Source: Limiplasma sp964504385 (GTDB taxonomy: Bacteria > Bacillota > Clostridia > Christensenellales > Aristaeellaceae). Taken from it: DNA of 39,280 bases. A program made the translations under genes and the position numbers. Below, in pieces: positions 7,591 through 15,190 of the stretch. Positions within the stretch are counted from its first letter, which is position 1. Every line of letters starts with the position of its first letter. The stretch is taken from assembly GCA_964504385.1 (NCBI GenBank), contig CAZDEF010000017.1:1-39280 (forward strand). Reading direction: 5' to 3'. The notes below the pieces were generated by a model, which was not told the DNA's origin, searched no databases, and was given only the letters and a program-made list of their open reading frames with translations.

Positions 7591-8566
7591 GCTGGTGAAA
7601 GCCAGCGGCGTTCAGCCGGGTGAATTGATCCTGATCCACTTTTGGGGAGACGATGCGGACAAAGCGATTGCCGAAGCCTTTCAGGAAGCAGTTGCCGCCA
7701 TGGGGGCCTCTCCGTTGCTCCTGCAGCAATCTCGCATTATCAATCAGCGGCTGTTCGCTTCCTCAACGGATGAAACCTTTTGCAAGCAATACTTCGATCT
7801 TTTCAGCCATTTCGACGCCGTATTGGATGTTTTCGCCTATCAGCCTGTTGTATTGGGCGGACAGCCGGAGGAAGGAACCCTGAACCGTTATCGCCGGTAT
7901 ATGCGCAGCCTGTTCTCCGTGCTGATGGAGCGCCGTCGTTTCACGCAGATCCGCATCCCCACAGCAGCCAACGCAGAAGAAAGCGGACTTGAGGCCGATG
8001 ATTTCATTCGCCGGATAACGCAGGCTTACGACATCGATTGCGATGCGCTCGCCGATCTCTGCCGCCGTCAGGCGGAAGCCTTACAAGCTGTTACGCATCC
8101 CGTGCTGGAAACGGGCAGCGGCCATCAGCTCGCTTTCGATCTTTCCGGTCGGCAATGGCATATCGATGCCGGCGACGGAGACCTGCCCTGCGGTGAAGTC
8201 TACATTGCTCCCATCGAAGACCGTACAAACGGAACTCTCTTTTTCGAAAAGCTGTTTGTAGATGACTTGGGACTGCTCAAGGATGTCACGCTGACCATCG
8301 CGAACGGAAATGTTCTTTCGAGCAACAATGCCATCATGGAAGAATTCCTGCAGCAGCTGCCAAAGGAAGCGCGGGTCGTTTGTGAATTAGGCTTCGGGAT
8401 GAATCCGGGCGTTCAGGAGCTGTGCGGTTACACGGTGCTGGATGAAAAAGCGGTCGGTACTTTTCACATTGCTTTGGGTGCAAACACCATGTTTGGCGGC
8501 CAGAACGCCGCGCCGCTGCATCTGGATCTGGTCGGTGTGGGAACGCTCCGTCATCATCCATCCTGA
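7568..8566 (+). CDS. M29-like (leucyl) aminopeptidase family protein
   Basis: The 332-residue protein resembles family M29 metallo-aminopeptidases (AmpS, aminopeptidase T) in its second half. Likely metal ligands are present: Glu in LPCGEVYIAPIED, Glu in CELGFGMNPG, His in GTFHIALGAN, and His and Asp in LHLDLV. It is shorter than the usual 400 or so residues and its N-terminal half is diverged, so activity on peptides is not certain. The ATG at 7568 follows AAAGGAGAG; the longer frame from 7466 has no binding site. It is last in the ArsR operon, overlaps the GNAT gene by 23 bp and is followed by a terminator at 8601-8654. Confidence 0.78.
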   Translation: MTQEIIHKLVKASGVQPGELILIHFWGDDADKAIAEAFQEAVAAMGASPLLLQQSRIINQRLFASSTDETFCKQYFDLFSHFDAVLDVFAYQPVVLGGQPEEGTLNRYRRYMRSLFSVLMERRRFTQIRIPTAANAEESGLEADDFIRRITQAYDIDCDALADLCRRQAEALQAVTHPVLETGSGHQLAFDLSGRQWHIDAGDGDLPCGEVYIAPIEDRTNGTLFFEKLFVDDLGLLKDVTLTIANGNVLSSNNAIMEEFLQQLPKEARVVCELGFGMNPGVQELCGYTVLDEKAVGTFHIALGANTMFGGQNAAPLHLDLVGVGTLRHHPS

Positions 8567-8600
8567 ATGCGTCTCTCGTTCGACCCATCGTGCATGAAAC

Positions 8601-8654
8601 AAAAACAGGATCCTCCCCCATTCGCATATTCGAAGGGGAAGGATCCTGCTTTTC
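8601..8654. terminator. Bidirectional terminator between the M29-like gene and queA
   Basis: CAGGATCC (8606-8613) pairs with GGATCCTG (8641-8648), extended inward by CCCC/GGGG. T-rich tracts occur on both sides: CTTTTC to the right, and TTTTTGTTT on the minus strand. It serves both convergent operons. Confidence 0.8.
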
Positions 8655-8664
8655 ATTTCAGTAT

Positions 8665-9690
8665 TTACAGGATCAACATGGCATCGCCGAAAGAGAAAAA
8701 ACGGTAGCGCTCTCGCACAGCTTCTTCGTACACGCGCAGCGCTTCCTCGCGACCCATCAAAGCGGAAATGAGCATCAGCAGCGTGCTCTGCGGCAGATGA
8801 AAATTGGTGATGAGGCTGTCCACCGCATGAAAGTGATAGCCAGGTGTAATGAAAATGCCGGTATCGCCGCTTTCGGCGCGCACCTGATCATCCTCGCCGG
8901 ATGCGCTTTCCAGCGTGCGAACGCTGGTAGTCCCCACGCAGATGCAGCGTCCGCCGCGGGCGCGCGCCTCGTTGATTTTGCGTGCAGCTTCTTGCGTTAC
9001 CTCATAATGCTCCACATGCATATGGTGCTCACTCACGTCCTCCGCCTTCACCGGGCGGAAGGTGCCCAGTCCCACATGCAGCAGCACAGGCACGATGTCC
9101 ACGCCCATTTGGCGGATCTGTTCCATCAGTTCCGGGGTAAAGTGCAAACCGGCGGTAGGCGCAGCGGCGCTTCCGGCCTCTTTGGCATAGACGGTCTGGT
9201 AACGGTTTTTGTCCAGCAGCTTTTCGTGAATATAGGGTGGAAGCGGCATCTGGCCCAGCTGATCGAGGATCTCTTCAAACACGCCGGCATAATGGAAACG
9301 CACGCGTCGCCCGCCGTCTTCCGTGCTTTCGATGATCTCCGCGCGCAGCAAACCGTTGCCGAAGGTACACATAGCCCCCGGCTTGAGGCGGCGGCCGGGA
9401 CGCACGAGGCCTTCCCAAACATCGCGTTCCAGCCGTTTCAGCAGCAGGATCTCCACCGGCACGCCGGTGTCCTCCTTCTCGCCCAGCAGGCGGGCAGGGA
9501 TCACTTTGGTCTCGTTCACCACCAGCACGTCGCCCTTGTGCAAAAAGCGCGGCAGATCATAAAAATGCAGGTGTTCAACGCTCTTGTCGGCACGGTCGTA
9601 CACAAGCAAGCGGCTATGATCGCGCGGCTCCATGGGGGTTTGCGCAATCAGCTCCTGCGGCAGTTCGTAATCAAAATCGCTGGTTTTCAT
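8665..9690 (-). CDS. queA: tRNA preQ1(34) S-adenosylmethionine ribosyltransferase-isomerase
   Basis: The 341-residue enzyme moves the ribosyl part of S-adenosylmethionine to preQ1 at the tRNA wobble position, making epoxyqueuosine. Family sequences are clear: DFDYELPQELIAQTP at the N-terminus, PMEPRDHSRLLVYDR, NETKVIPARL, the AAPTAGLHFTPEL stretch and VGLGTFRPV. Length is normal. The start codon overlaps the ruvB stop by 4 nt, so it is co-transcribed with ruvCAB, a common arrangement in Firmicutes. No other queuosine gene is in the window; preQ1 may come from salvage or from genes elsewhere. Confidence 0.97.
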   Translation of the reverse strand: MKTSDFDYELPQELIAQTPMEPRDHSRLLVYDRADKSVEHLHFYDLPRFLHKGDVLVVNETKVIPARLLGEKEDTGVPVEILLLKRLERDVWEGLVRPGRRLKPGAMCTFGNGLLRAEIIESTEDGGRRVRFHYAGVFEEILDQLGQMPLPPYIHEKLLDKNRYQTVYAKEAGSAAAPTAGLHFTPELMEQIRQMGVDIVPVLLHVGLGTFRPVKAEDVSEHHMHVEHYEVTQEAARKINEARARGGRCICVGTTSVRTLESASGEDDQVRAESGDTGIFITPGYHFHAVDSLITNFHLPQSTLLMLISALMGREEALRVYEEAVRERYRFFSFGDAMLIL

Positions 9691-10715
9691 ATGTGCAGCT
9701 GCTCTCCTTCATCGATCGGTGACAGCGGTTTGCGCCCCAAGTGCTCATATGCGGCCGGTGTGACCACGCGGCCGCGCGGCGTACGCATCATGAAGCCCAG
9801 CTGCATCAGGTAGGGTTCGTACACGTCTTCAATGGTGGATGCGTCCTCGCCGGTCATGGCGCTGAGCGTTTCCAGCCCCACCGGGCCGCCGCCGAACTTG
9901 TCCATCATCGTGGTCAGCATCGTGCGATCCAGCTTATCCAGCCCCAGCTCATCCACACCCTGCATATCCAGCGCATACTTGGCTACCTCGCGGGTAATGA
10001 CGCCGCCCCCGCGGATCTGCGCATAGTCGCGCACGCGGCGCAGCATGCGGTTGGCCAAGCGGGGCGTGCCACGGCTTCGGCGCGCGATTTCCAGAATGCC
10101 CTCTTCATCCGCCTGTACGTTGAGAATACCGGCGCTGCGCTGCACAATGGCGCTCAGCTCCTGCGGCGTATACATTTCCAACCGGAACAAGATACCAAAG
10201 CGGTCGCGCAGCGGAGCGCTGAGCAAACCGGCGCGCGTGGTGGCACCCACCAGCGTGAAGCGCGGCAGATCCAGCCGGATGCTACGGGCCGTGGGGCCTT
10301 TGCCGATCATGATATCCAACGCATAATCCTCCATAGCCGGATAGAGCACTTCCTCCACGGAGCGGCTCAAGCGATGGATCTCATCGATAAAAAGCACATC
10401 TCCATCCGCCAGATTGGTGAGAATGCTGGCCAGATCGCCCGTCTTTTCAATGGCCGGGCCGCTGGTGATGCGGATGTTCTGCCCCATTTCAGCGGCGATA
10501 ATGCCCGCCAGCGTGGTTTTGCCCAAGCCCGGAGGGCCGTAGAGCAGCAGATGATCCAGCGGTTCATGGCGGTGAAGCGCCGCCTCAATGGAGATGCTCA
10601 GGTTCTGCTTCACGTTCTCCTGTCCGATGTAGTCCCGCAGGCTTTTGGGGCGAAGGCTGCGTTCCTGCTCATCCTCGCCGGGACGAAAGCCTGTGGACAC
10701 GATGCGGTCATCCAT
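9687..10715 (-). CDS. ruvB: Holliday junction branch migration ATPase RuvB
   Basis: The 342-residue AAA+ motor drives branch migration of Holliday junctions with RuvA. The N-terminus has RPKSLRDYIGQENVKQNL. Walker A is GPPGLGKTTLA near residues 61-71, Walker B is LFIDEIHRL, sensor 1 is in LVGATTRAGLLSAPLRDRFG, and the C-terminal winged helix contains PRGRVVTPAAYEHLG. Length is normal. It starts 23 bp after ruvA with AGGAAAG before the ATG, and overlaps queA by 4 nt. Confidence 0.98.
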   Translation of the reverse strand: MDDRIVSTGFRPGEDEQERSLRPKSLRDYIGQENVKQNLSISIEAALHRHEPLDHLLLYGPPGLGKTTLAGIIAAEMGQNIRITSGPAIEKTGDLASILTNLADGDVLFIDEIHRLSRSVEEVLYPAMEDYALDIMIGKGPTARSIRLDLPRFTLVGATTRAGLLSAPLRDRFGILFRLEMYTPQELSAIVQRSAGILNVQADEEGILEIARRSRGTPRLANRMLRRVRDYAQIRGGGVITREVAKYALDMQGVDELGLDKLDRTMLTTMMDKFGGGPVGLETLSAMTGEDASTIEDVYEPYLMQLGFMMRTPRGRVVTPAAYEHLGRKPLSPIDEGEQLHI

Positions 10716-10738
10716 TTTCTTTCCTCATTTCCCAAGTG

Positions 10739-11362
10739 TCATCCTTGCTGCGCCATATGACGCAGCGCCAGTTTGATCAGCTCATCTGGCGTGTCGGCCT
10801 GTCCCTTCACGCCCTTGAGGGCATTAGCAGCCTCCTGCGGCGTGTATCCCAGCGACTTGAGCGCCAGCATGGCTTCACCCACCGCATCCTGCACAGGTGC
10901 GTTCTCGTCTGCCACCATGACGATATCGTCCATGCTCACGCCGCTGTTCAGCGCATCCTGCGCCAGCTTGTCCTTCAATTCCAAGCTGATGCGCTGCGCC
11001 GTTTTCTTGCCCACTCCCGGCGCACGGGCTAAAGCCGCCGCGTCTCCGGTCAGAATGGCCAGCCGCAGATCCGACAGCGGCATGCTGCCCAGCACGCCAA
11101 GCGCGCTCTTTGGGCCGATGCCGCTGATGGAAATCAGCCTGCGGAACATATCGCGTTCCTCCCGTTTGAGAAAGCCAAACAGCTCCATCGCGTCCTCACG
11201 CACATTCATATGCGTGTACATCACGCACTCCGCTCCGGCCTGCGGCAATGCGCTCAGCGTATTCATGCTGCACATCATGCGAAGGCCCAGCCCGCCACTG
11301 GTCATCACGACGGCTTCACCCTCGCTCTTTTCCATTACAATGCCCTTGACCATAGCGATCAC
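10739..11362 (-). CDS. ruvA: Holliday junction branch migration protein RuvA
   Basis: The 207-residue protein binds four-way DNA junctions as a tetramer and loads RuvB. The N-terminal OB fold starts IAMVKGIVMEK. Two helix-hairpin-helix motifs follow: LISISGIGPKSALGVL near residues 72-87 and RAPGVGKKTAQRISLELKDK near 106-125. The C-terminal RuvB-contact domain carries ALKSLGYTPQEAANAL. The GTG start follows GAGGG by 7 nt, 10 bp after the ruvC stop. Length is typical. Confidence 0.97.
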   Translation of the reverse strand: MIAMVKGIVMEKSEGEAVVMTSGGLGLRMMCSMNTLSALPQAGAECVMYTHMNVREDAMELFGFLKREERDMFRRLISISGIGPKSALGVLGSMPLSDLRLAILTGDAAALARAPGVGKKTAQRISLELKDKLAQDALNSGVSMDDIVMVADENAPVQDAVGEAMLALKSLGYTPQEAANALKGVKGQADTPDELIKLALRHMAQQG

Positions 11363-11372
11363 GGCTGTTCCC

Positions 11373-11873
11373 TCATTTCATTTTGAATTGTTCTTTGGCA
11401 GGGCCGGTGGCCGCGTGTGTAAGCGCGATGGCAATGGCGTCCGCCGCGTCGTCCGGGCGGGCGATCCCCTCCATGTGCAGCAGCAGCTTCACCATCTGCT
11501 GCACCTGCTGCTTTTCCGCCTTGCCATAGCCCACCACAGCCTGTTTCACCTGCATGGGCGTGTATTCATACAGCTTGTCGGTATATTCCGCGCAGGCCGC
11601 GACCGCCACGCCTCTGGCTGCGCCCACAGTCAGCGCCGTGGTCACATTGCGGGCAAAGAACAGCTCTTCAAAGGCAATTTCTTCCGGACGGTAGTTTTGC
11701 AGCAACGCGCGCATATTCTCGCCGATCTGCTTGAGTCTTTCCGGAAAACGCTGCTGCGGTGTGGTGAGAATGCAGCCATAGTCAATCAGTCTCTGCCTGC
11801 CCTGCAGCGTTTCAACCACGCCCCATCCAAGCGTAGCCAGTCCCGGGTCAATGCCAAGGATGATCACTTTCAT
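11373..11873 (-). CDS. ruvC: Holliday junction resolvase RuvC
   Basis: The 166-residue endonuclease resolves Holliday junctions moved by RuvAB. Its acidic catalytic residues are visible in ILGIDPGLATLGWG (Asp9), IAFEELFFARN and RPDDAADAIAIALTH. An upstream frame would add 33 residues, but it runs through a near-consensus promoter (11899-11927) whose predicted start lies downstream of the alternative ATGs at 11972 and 11900. The 11873 ATG, giving the family's usual length, is therefore correct. The binding site is AAAGGGCGG. It is the first gene of ruvC-ruvA-ruvB-queA. Confidence 0.96.
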   Translation of the reverse strand: MKVIILGIDPGLATLGWGVVETLQGRQRLIDYGCILTTPQQRFPERLKQIGENMRALLQNYRPEEIAFEELFFARNVTTALTVGAARGVAVAACAEYTDKLYEYTPMQVKQAVVGYGKAEKQQVQQMVKLLLHMEGIARPDDAADAIAIALTHAATGPAKEQFKMK

Positions 11874-11898
11874 CCGCCCTTTCTCACTCAACTCTTCC

Positions 11899-11927
11899 AT
11901 GATAAAGGTTTCATTGGCCTTTGTCAA
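11899..11927 (-). promoter_or_regulatory. Sigma-A promoter of ruvC-ruvA-ruvB-queA
   Basis: On the minus strand TTGACA (11922-11927) and TATCAT (11899-11904) are exactly 17 bp apart. The expected start near 11892 leaves a leader of about 20 nt before the ruvC ATG at 11873. No SOS box of the DinR type was noticed around it. Confidence 0.82.
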
Positions 11928-11970
11928 CACACGGAAACGGGCGGCGGCAATGATTACGATTTCAGGCCCC

Positions 11971-12015
11971 AAAAACGCATCAGGAGCGAAGCCGACTACG
12001 CTTCGCTCCTGATGC
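11971..12015 (-). terminator. Terminator of the ATPase-ABC-2 permease operon
   Basis: GCATCAGGAGCGAAG (11977-11991) and CTTCGCTCCTGATGC (12001-12015) form a 15-bp perfect stem. On the minus strand it is followed by GTTTTTGG. It lies 6 bp after the last permease stop and upstream of the ruv promoter. Confidence 0.92.
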
Positions 12016-12020
12016 TTAAG

Positions 12021-12794
12021 CTACGACCCTGCCGACTGATAGCTGCGCAGACCCACGCGCCATGCACCGCAGCAGGGCAGCAAGAACAGCGGTGCAAGCA
12101 GCGCCAGCCAACCATACCACGCAGGCCCGTGCCCCAGCAGATACAGCAGCGGATAGTACTGAAACAACGCATAGGGGATCAGATAGGTGCCGAATTTCAG
12201 CACAGCCTCCCCATATACATCCATCGGGTACATGCAGGAATCACGCGCACCGTAGGTCAGGCAGTTCAAGCATTCCAGCCCCTCCATGGTGAAAAAGCTC
12301 AATGCCGCGTACAGCATAAACAGTCCGGCAAACACAGCCGTGCCGCCCAAGACCATTGCAAGCAGACACAAACAACGCAGCAGCGTCCATTCCACGCCCG
12401 ACAGTGGTATGCCGATGCCCAGCATCAGCGCCGCCTGAATCAGCTTACCAAGGCGCGCAAATTCCATCTCCTGACACAGCACCTGAAAAACCAGTCCGCG
12501 CGGCCGCACCAGCATACGGTCGAATTCTGCCCGGCGTACCAGTCGGGGGAAGCAATCGAAGCCTCGAAAGAAGCACTCTGCCAGTGAAAAGGCCATCCAT
12601 ACCACACTGGCGCACAGCAAGCATTCCGGCAGCGTGTATCCGTTGATGTCGCCAAAACGATCCAAAAGAAAATACAGCACGGCAAACGATGCAAAAGCAC
12701 TAAGGAACTGTCCGATCAGATAGAGAAAAAAAGATCTCCGGTAGGCCATGCGGCTTTTCAGATGCATGGCTGCAAAATGCAAATACAGCTTCAT
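12021..12794 (-). CDS. ABC-2 family exporter permease (second permease)
   Basis: The 257-residue membrane protein has about six hydrophobic segments and matches the ABC_2/DUF990 group (PF06182) that pairs with a sister permease and one ATPase. Typical is the conserved patch FRGFDCFPRLVRRAEFDRMLVRPRG, a cytoplasmic loop near residues 77-100 that probably meets the ATPase. The ATG at 12794 is 9 nt after GGAGG; an ATG at 12800, which overlaps the upstream stop as TGATG, is only 3 nt away and less likely. The cargo is unknown. Confidence 0.85.
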   Translation of the reverse strand: MKLYLHFAAMHLKSRMAYRRSFFLYLIGQFLSAFASFAVLYFLLDRFGDINGYTLPECLLCASVVWMAFSLAECFFRGFDCFPRLVRRAEFDRMLVRPRGLVFQVLCQEMEFARLGKLIQAALMLGIGIPLSGVEWTLLRCLCLLAMVLGGTAVFAGLFMLYAALSFFTMEGLECLNCLTYGARDSCMYPMDVYGEAVLKFGTYLIPYALFQYYPLLYLLGHGPAWYGWLALLAPLFLLPCCGAWRVGLRSYQSAGS

Positions 12795-12799
12795 CGTCA

Positions 12800-13603
12800 T
12801 CAGCCTCCCTGCACGCACAGCCGCCGCAGGCCGCGCTGCTGCATCACATAGCCCATCGTTCCCAGCACCGCCAGCCAGAACACCTGCAAAAGCATCGTCT
12901 GCCCCATCTCAGCCCCCGCGATATGGCCGGAGTAGATCCGCAGCGGCGCATTCTGCATGGCGCCAAAAGGCGTCAGCTGCACAATGCGCGCAAGCGTCTC
13001 CGGCATGAACGGCAGCGGGATCAGCCCACCGCTGAACAACTCCGTGAACGGCAGCAGGATCATGCGTATGCCATCGGATGAAAGCGTGTAAAAGCAGGAA
13101 AAATATACGATGAGATTAAATGCCGAATTGACACAGGCTGCCAGCAGCATCGAAAGCAGGAACGCCGTAAACGCCCACGGAGACGCTGGCGGCCGCATTC
13201 CCCATGGCGCAGGCAAAAGCGCTGAAACCAGCAGCAGCGGGCCGCAGCGCAGCACCACGCGGCTGAACCGCAGCGCCAGCGACCGTGCAAACCACATGCC
13301 ATACAGCGATACCGGACGGCACAGTTCGTAGGCCACGTCGCCCTTGAGAACAGAATCAAACAGCTCGTTTTCAAATACCCATGTATCCAGCAGGGCAAAC
13401 AGCGCTTGCCGCAGCCAAATATAGCTGACCGTTTGCGCGTAGGTCATAGCAAAGCGTTCCGGCGATGCCTGATAGAAAGCATAGTACAGGCGGATCTCCA
13501 TGAATCCCCAGAAAAACTGGCACATCACACCCGCCCATGCAGCTGTGCGATACTGCAGGCCATTCAGAAGCCGCATGCGGAAGAAGCTGAAACAGGCTCT
13601 CAT
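12800..13603 (-). CDS. ABC-2 family exporter permease (first permease)
   Basis: The 267-residue protein has about six hydrophobic segments and is the sister of the next permease. The cytoplasmic loop LFDSVLKGDVAYELCRPVSLY occupies the same place as the EFDRMLVRPRG loop in its partner. LLPFTELFSGGLIPLPFMPE is a typical ABC-2 stretch near the C-terminal half. The start at 13603 follows GGGGGGACAGGAA; a longer reading from 13621 includes this site. It starts 14 bp after the ATPase gene. Two unlike permeases with one ATPase suggest a heterodimeric exporter. Confidence 0.85.
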   Translation of the reverse strand: MRACFSFFRMRLLNGLQYRTAAWAGVMCQFFWGFMEIRLYYAFYQASPERFAMTYAQTVSYIWLRQALFALLDTWVFENELFDSVLKGDVAYELCRPVSLYGMWFARSLALRFSRVVLRCGPLLLVSALLPAPWGMRPPASPWAFTAFLLSMLLAACVNSAFNLIVYFSCFYTLSSDGIRMILLPFTELFSGGLIPLPFMPETLARIVQLTPFGAMQNAPLRIYSGHIAGAEMGQTMLLQVFWLAVLGTMGYVMQQRGLRRLCVQGG

Positions 13604-13617
13604 TTCCTGTCCCCCCT

Positions 13618-14415
13618 TCACATGCCGTAGCGCTGATACAGCGCTGCCGCCAGTTCGTCCAGCGAACGCGCCTGCGGATCGACCGCGCGCACATCTTCAA
13701 ATGTGCCGTCCAGCAGCAGCTTTCCCTTGCCGATCAGCAGAACGCGCGTAGCCAGCGCTTCAATGTCCTGCATATCATGCGTGGTCAGGATGACTGTGGT
13801 GCCGTGCTGACGATTCATGCGCGTGATGAACCGCCGTACCGCCAGTTTACTGACTGCGTCCAGTCCAATGGTCGGCTCGTCCAAGAACAGTACTTTGGGC
13901 TGATGCAGCATGCTGGCTGCGATCTCGCAGCGCATACGCTGGCCGAGGCTGAGCTGTCTGGCCGGCGTGCGCAGCAGCTCAGACAGTTCCAGCAAGTCGG
14001 TCAATTCCTGTGATCTGCGCCGATAGTCCGCTTCCGGCACGCGGTAGATCTCTCGCAGCAGATCAAACGAATCCAGCACAGGTACATCCCACCACAGCTG
14101 GCTGCGCTGACCGAACACCACCCCGATCTCCGCAGCATGCGCCCGGCGGTCCTTCCACGGCACGCGCCCATTGACGACGCATGTGCCGCTATCCGGTACA
14201 AGGATACCGCTGAGCACTTTGATAGTCGTTGATTTTCCGGCTCCATTTTGCCCGATGTAGGCAGCTATTTCGCCATCCTGGATCGTGAAAGAGAGATCGT
14301 CCAGTGCGCGGATCGCATGGGTCTCCCGTTTGCCCAGCGCCTTTACGGCGCTCCAAAGCCCGCCGTCTCTGCGGGCGACGTGATACGTTTTGCACAGATG
14401 TTCTACTTGAATCAT
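13618..14415 (-). CDS. ABC exporter ATP-binding protein, short form
   Basis: The 265-residue ATPase energises the two permeases that follow. Walker A is GQNGAGKSTT near residues 57-66, the Q-loop is in VVFGQRSQLWWDVP, the signature is LSLGQRMRCE and Walker B is VLFLDEPTIGLD, followed by the H-loop in LTTHDMQD. The FGQRSQLWWD form is specific to ATPases paired with DUF990 permeases. These are usually about 320 residues. Here, after the strand reading LLLDGTFEDVR, the protein jumps almost at once to SLDELAAALYQRYGM, the usual last helix, so about 60 residues appear to be missing. The ATG follows AGGAGGAAACC. The gene has a structured leader. Confidence 0.9.
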   Translation of the reverse strand: MIQVEHLCKTYHVARRDGGLWSAVKALGKRETHAIRALDDLSFTIQDGEIAAYIGQNGAGKSTTIKVLSGILVPDSGTCVVNGRVPWKDRRAHAAEIGVVFGQRSQLWWDVPVLDSFDLLREIYRVPEADYRRRSQELTDLLELSELLRTPARQLSLGQRMRCEIAASMLHQPKVLFLDEPTIGLDAVSKLAVRRFITRMNRQHGTTVILTTHDMQDIEALATRVLLIGKGKLLLDGTFEDVRAVDPQARSLDELAAALYQRYGM

Positions 14416-14526
14416 TGGTTTCCTCCTGCTAGTTATACATTGAGTATCTTGGCAGGCGGCAAAGCCGGGCAACGACCCCCGGCTCCTGCCCCGCATCCTG
14501 TGCGGGTACCGTCTGAATGAGAGGGT
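14416..14526 (-). ncRNA. Structured 5' leader of the ABC exporter operon (candidate cis-regulatory RNA)
   Basis: A strong promoter upstream predicts a leader of about 110 nt before the ATPase gene. It can fold into TGCGGG/CCCGCA (arms 14501-14506 and 14490-14495), then a long arm closed by GGCAGG/CCTGCC (14451-14456 and 14485-14490) capped by GCCGGG/CCCGGC (14464-14469 and 14478-14483). The 5' end (TGAATA) can also pair imperfectly with TACTCA near 14440, closing the whole. GC content is well above the flanks. No T-run follows any stem, so control, if any, would act on translation or folding. It does not match consensus sequences I know (TPP, SAM, FMN, T-box, ykkC, GEMM, cobalamin). The function is inferred. 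Confidence 0.5.
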
Positions 14527-14532
14527 ATTCAG

Positions 14533-14561
14533 AGTGTAGCAGAACCCTGTTGCCTTGTCAA
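14533..14561 (-). promoter_or_regulatory. Sigma-A promoter of the ATPase-ABC-2 operon
   Basis: On the minus strand TTGACA (14556-14561) and TACACT (14533-14538) are 17 bp apart. It begins 9 bp beyond the stop codon of the preceding operon's last gene, with no terminator between, so read-through transcripts could also enter the leader. Confidence 0.78.
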
Positions 14562-14569
14562 TCTCTTTG

Positions 14570-15190
14570 CTACAGCTCTTTTTTCCGCTCGATCCGCACA
14601 CATAGAAAATAGGAAAGCAGATACACTGCCGCTGCGATTACAGCTGCACAGCCATAGAGTCCTGCACCGTCCATCGCCATATCAGGAGAACCTGAATCAC
14701 TCAAAAGAAACGTGCTGACCGCCGTAAACACGATGATCCCGTAATAGGCAAACCGCCCCTTTTCAACGCCGAACTTGTACAGGCAGGGCATCAGCAGCGA
14801 AGCGGCGATCAACCCTGCGCACAGCGCAATGACCAGAAAAGAAGCGAACGAGGACATGCTGATCGCCCGCCCCAGCAGCGGCCACGCCAACATGGTCAGC
14901 GCCGTCATTCCCAATGCAAACACCATCATTCCCAGTCCGGCCAGATATTTGGCCAACACGACTTGCCACTTATGATACGGCAGAACGGCGCAGTATGTGT
15001 TCCAGCGCATCCGTTCATCGTAGGACATCATCGTTGCTGGAAGCGTGCTGGCATATACGCAGGGGAAGGATAGAAAAAACACGGAATTGTTTCCCAGCAG
15101 GGCTGTAGCCAGAAAAATAAAAATCACCAGCATACCGCCTTTGCAGTATTTTGTAACCAAGTACCATTCTTTCAGCAGCAGGCCCTTCAT
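14570..15190 (-). CDS. ABC-2 transporter permease (ABC2_membrane_5 type)
   Basis: The 206-residue membrane protein has about six hydrophobic segments. It starts with MKGLLLKEWYLVTKY, the usual opening of small ABC-2 permeases (PF13346) that work with YtrB/BcrA-like ATPases. The conserved patch SYDERMRWNTYCAVLPYHKW near residues 56-75 is the family's cytoplasmic loop. Its start overlaps the ATPase stop by 4 nt, indicating translational coupling. The GntR regulator heading the operon suggests induction by an envelope-active compound, as in ytr-type systems. The cargo is unknown. Confidence 0.87.
   Translation of the reverse strand: MKGLLLKEWYLVTKYCKGGMLVIFIFLATALLGNNSVFFLSFPCVYASTLPATMMSYDERMRWNTYCAVLPYHKWQVVLAKYLAGLGMMVFALGMTALTMLAWPLLGRAISMSSFASFLVIALCAGLIAASLLMPCLYKFGVEKGRFAYYGIIVFTAVSTFLLSDSGSPDMAMDGAGLYGCAAVIAAAVYLLSYFLCVRIERKKEL

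Noticed and set aside
11874..11972. A 33-residue N-terminal extension of RuvC
   Set aside because: The extension overlaps the operon's promoter boxes, and RuvC proteins begin at the chosen ATG.
10773..12587. A 604-codon + strand frame across ruvA, ruvC and an ABC permease
   Set aside because: It crosses three minus strand genes, a promoter and a terminator and has low-complexity composition. It is antisense noise.
14416..14526. The leader as a T-box
   Set aside because: The GGTACC sequence is suggestive, but the TGGNACC core is CGGTACC. There is no specifier stem and no terminator/antiterminator pair, and the gene is not amino-acid linked.
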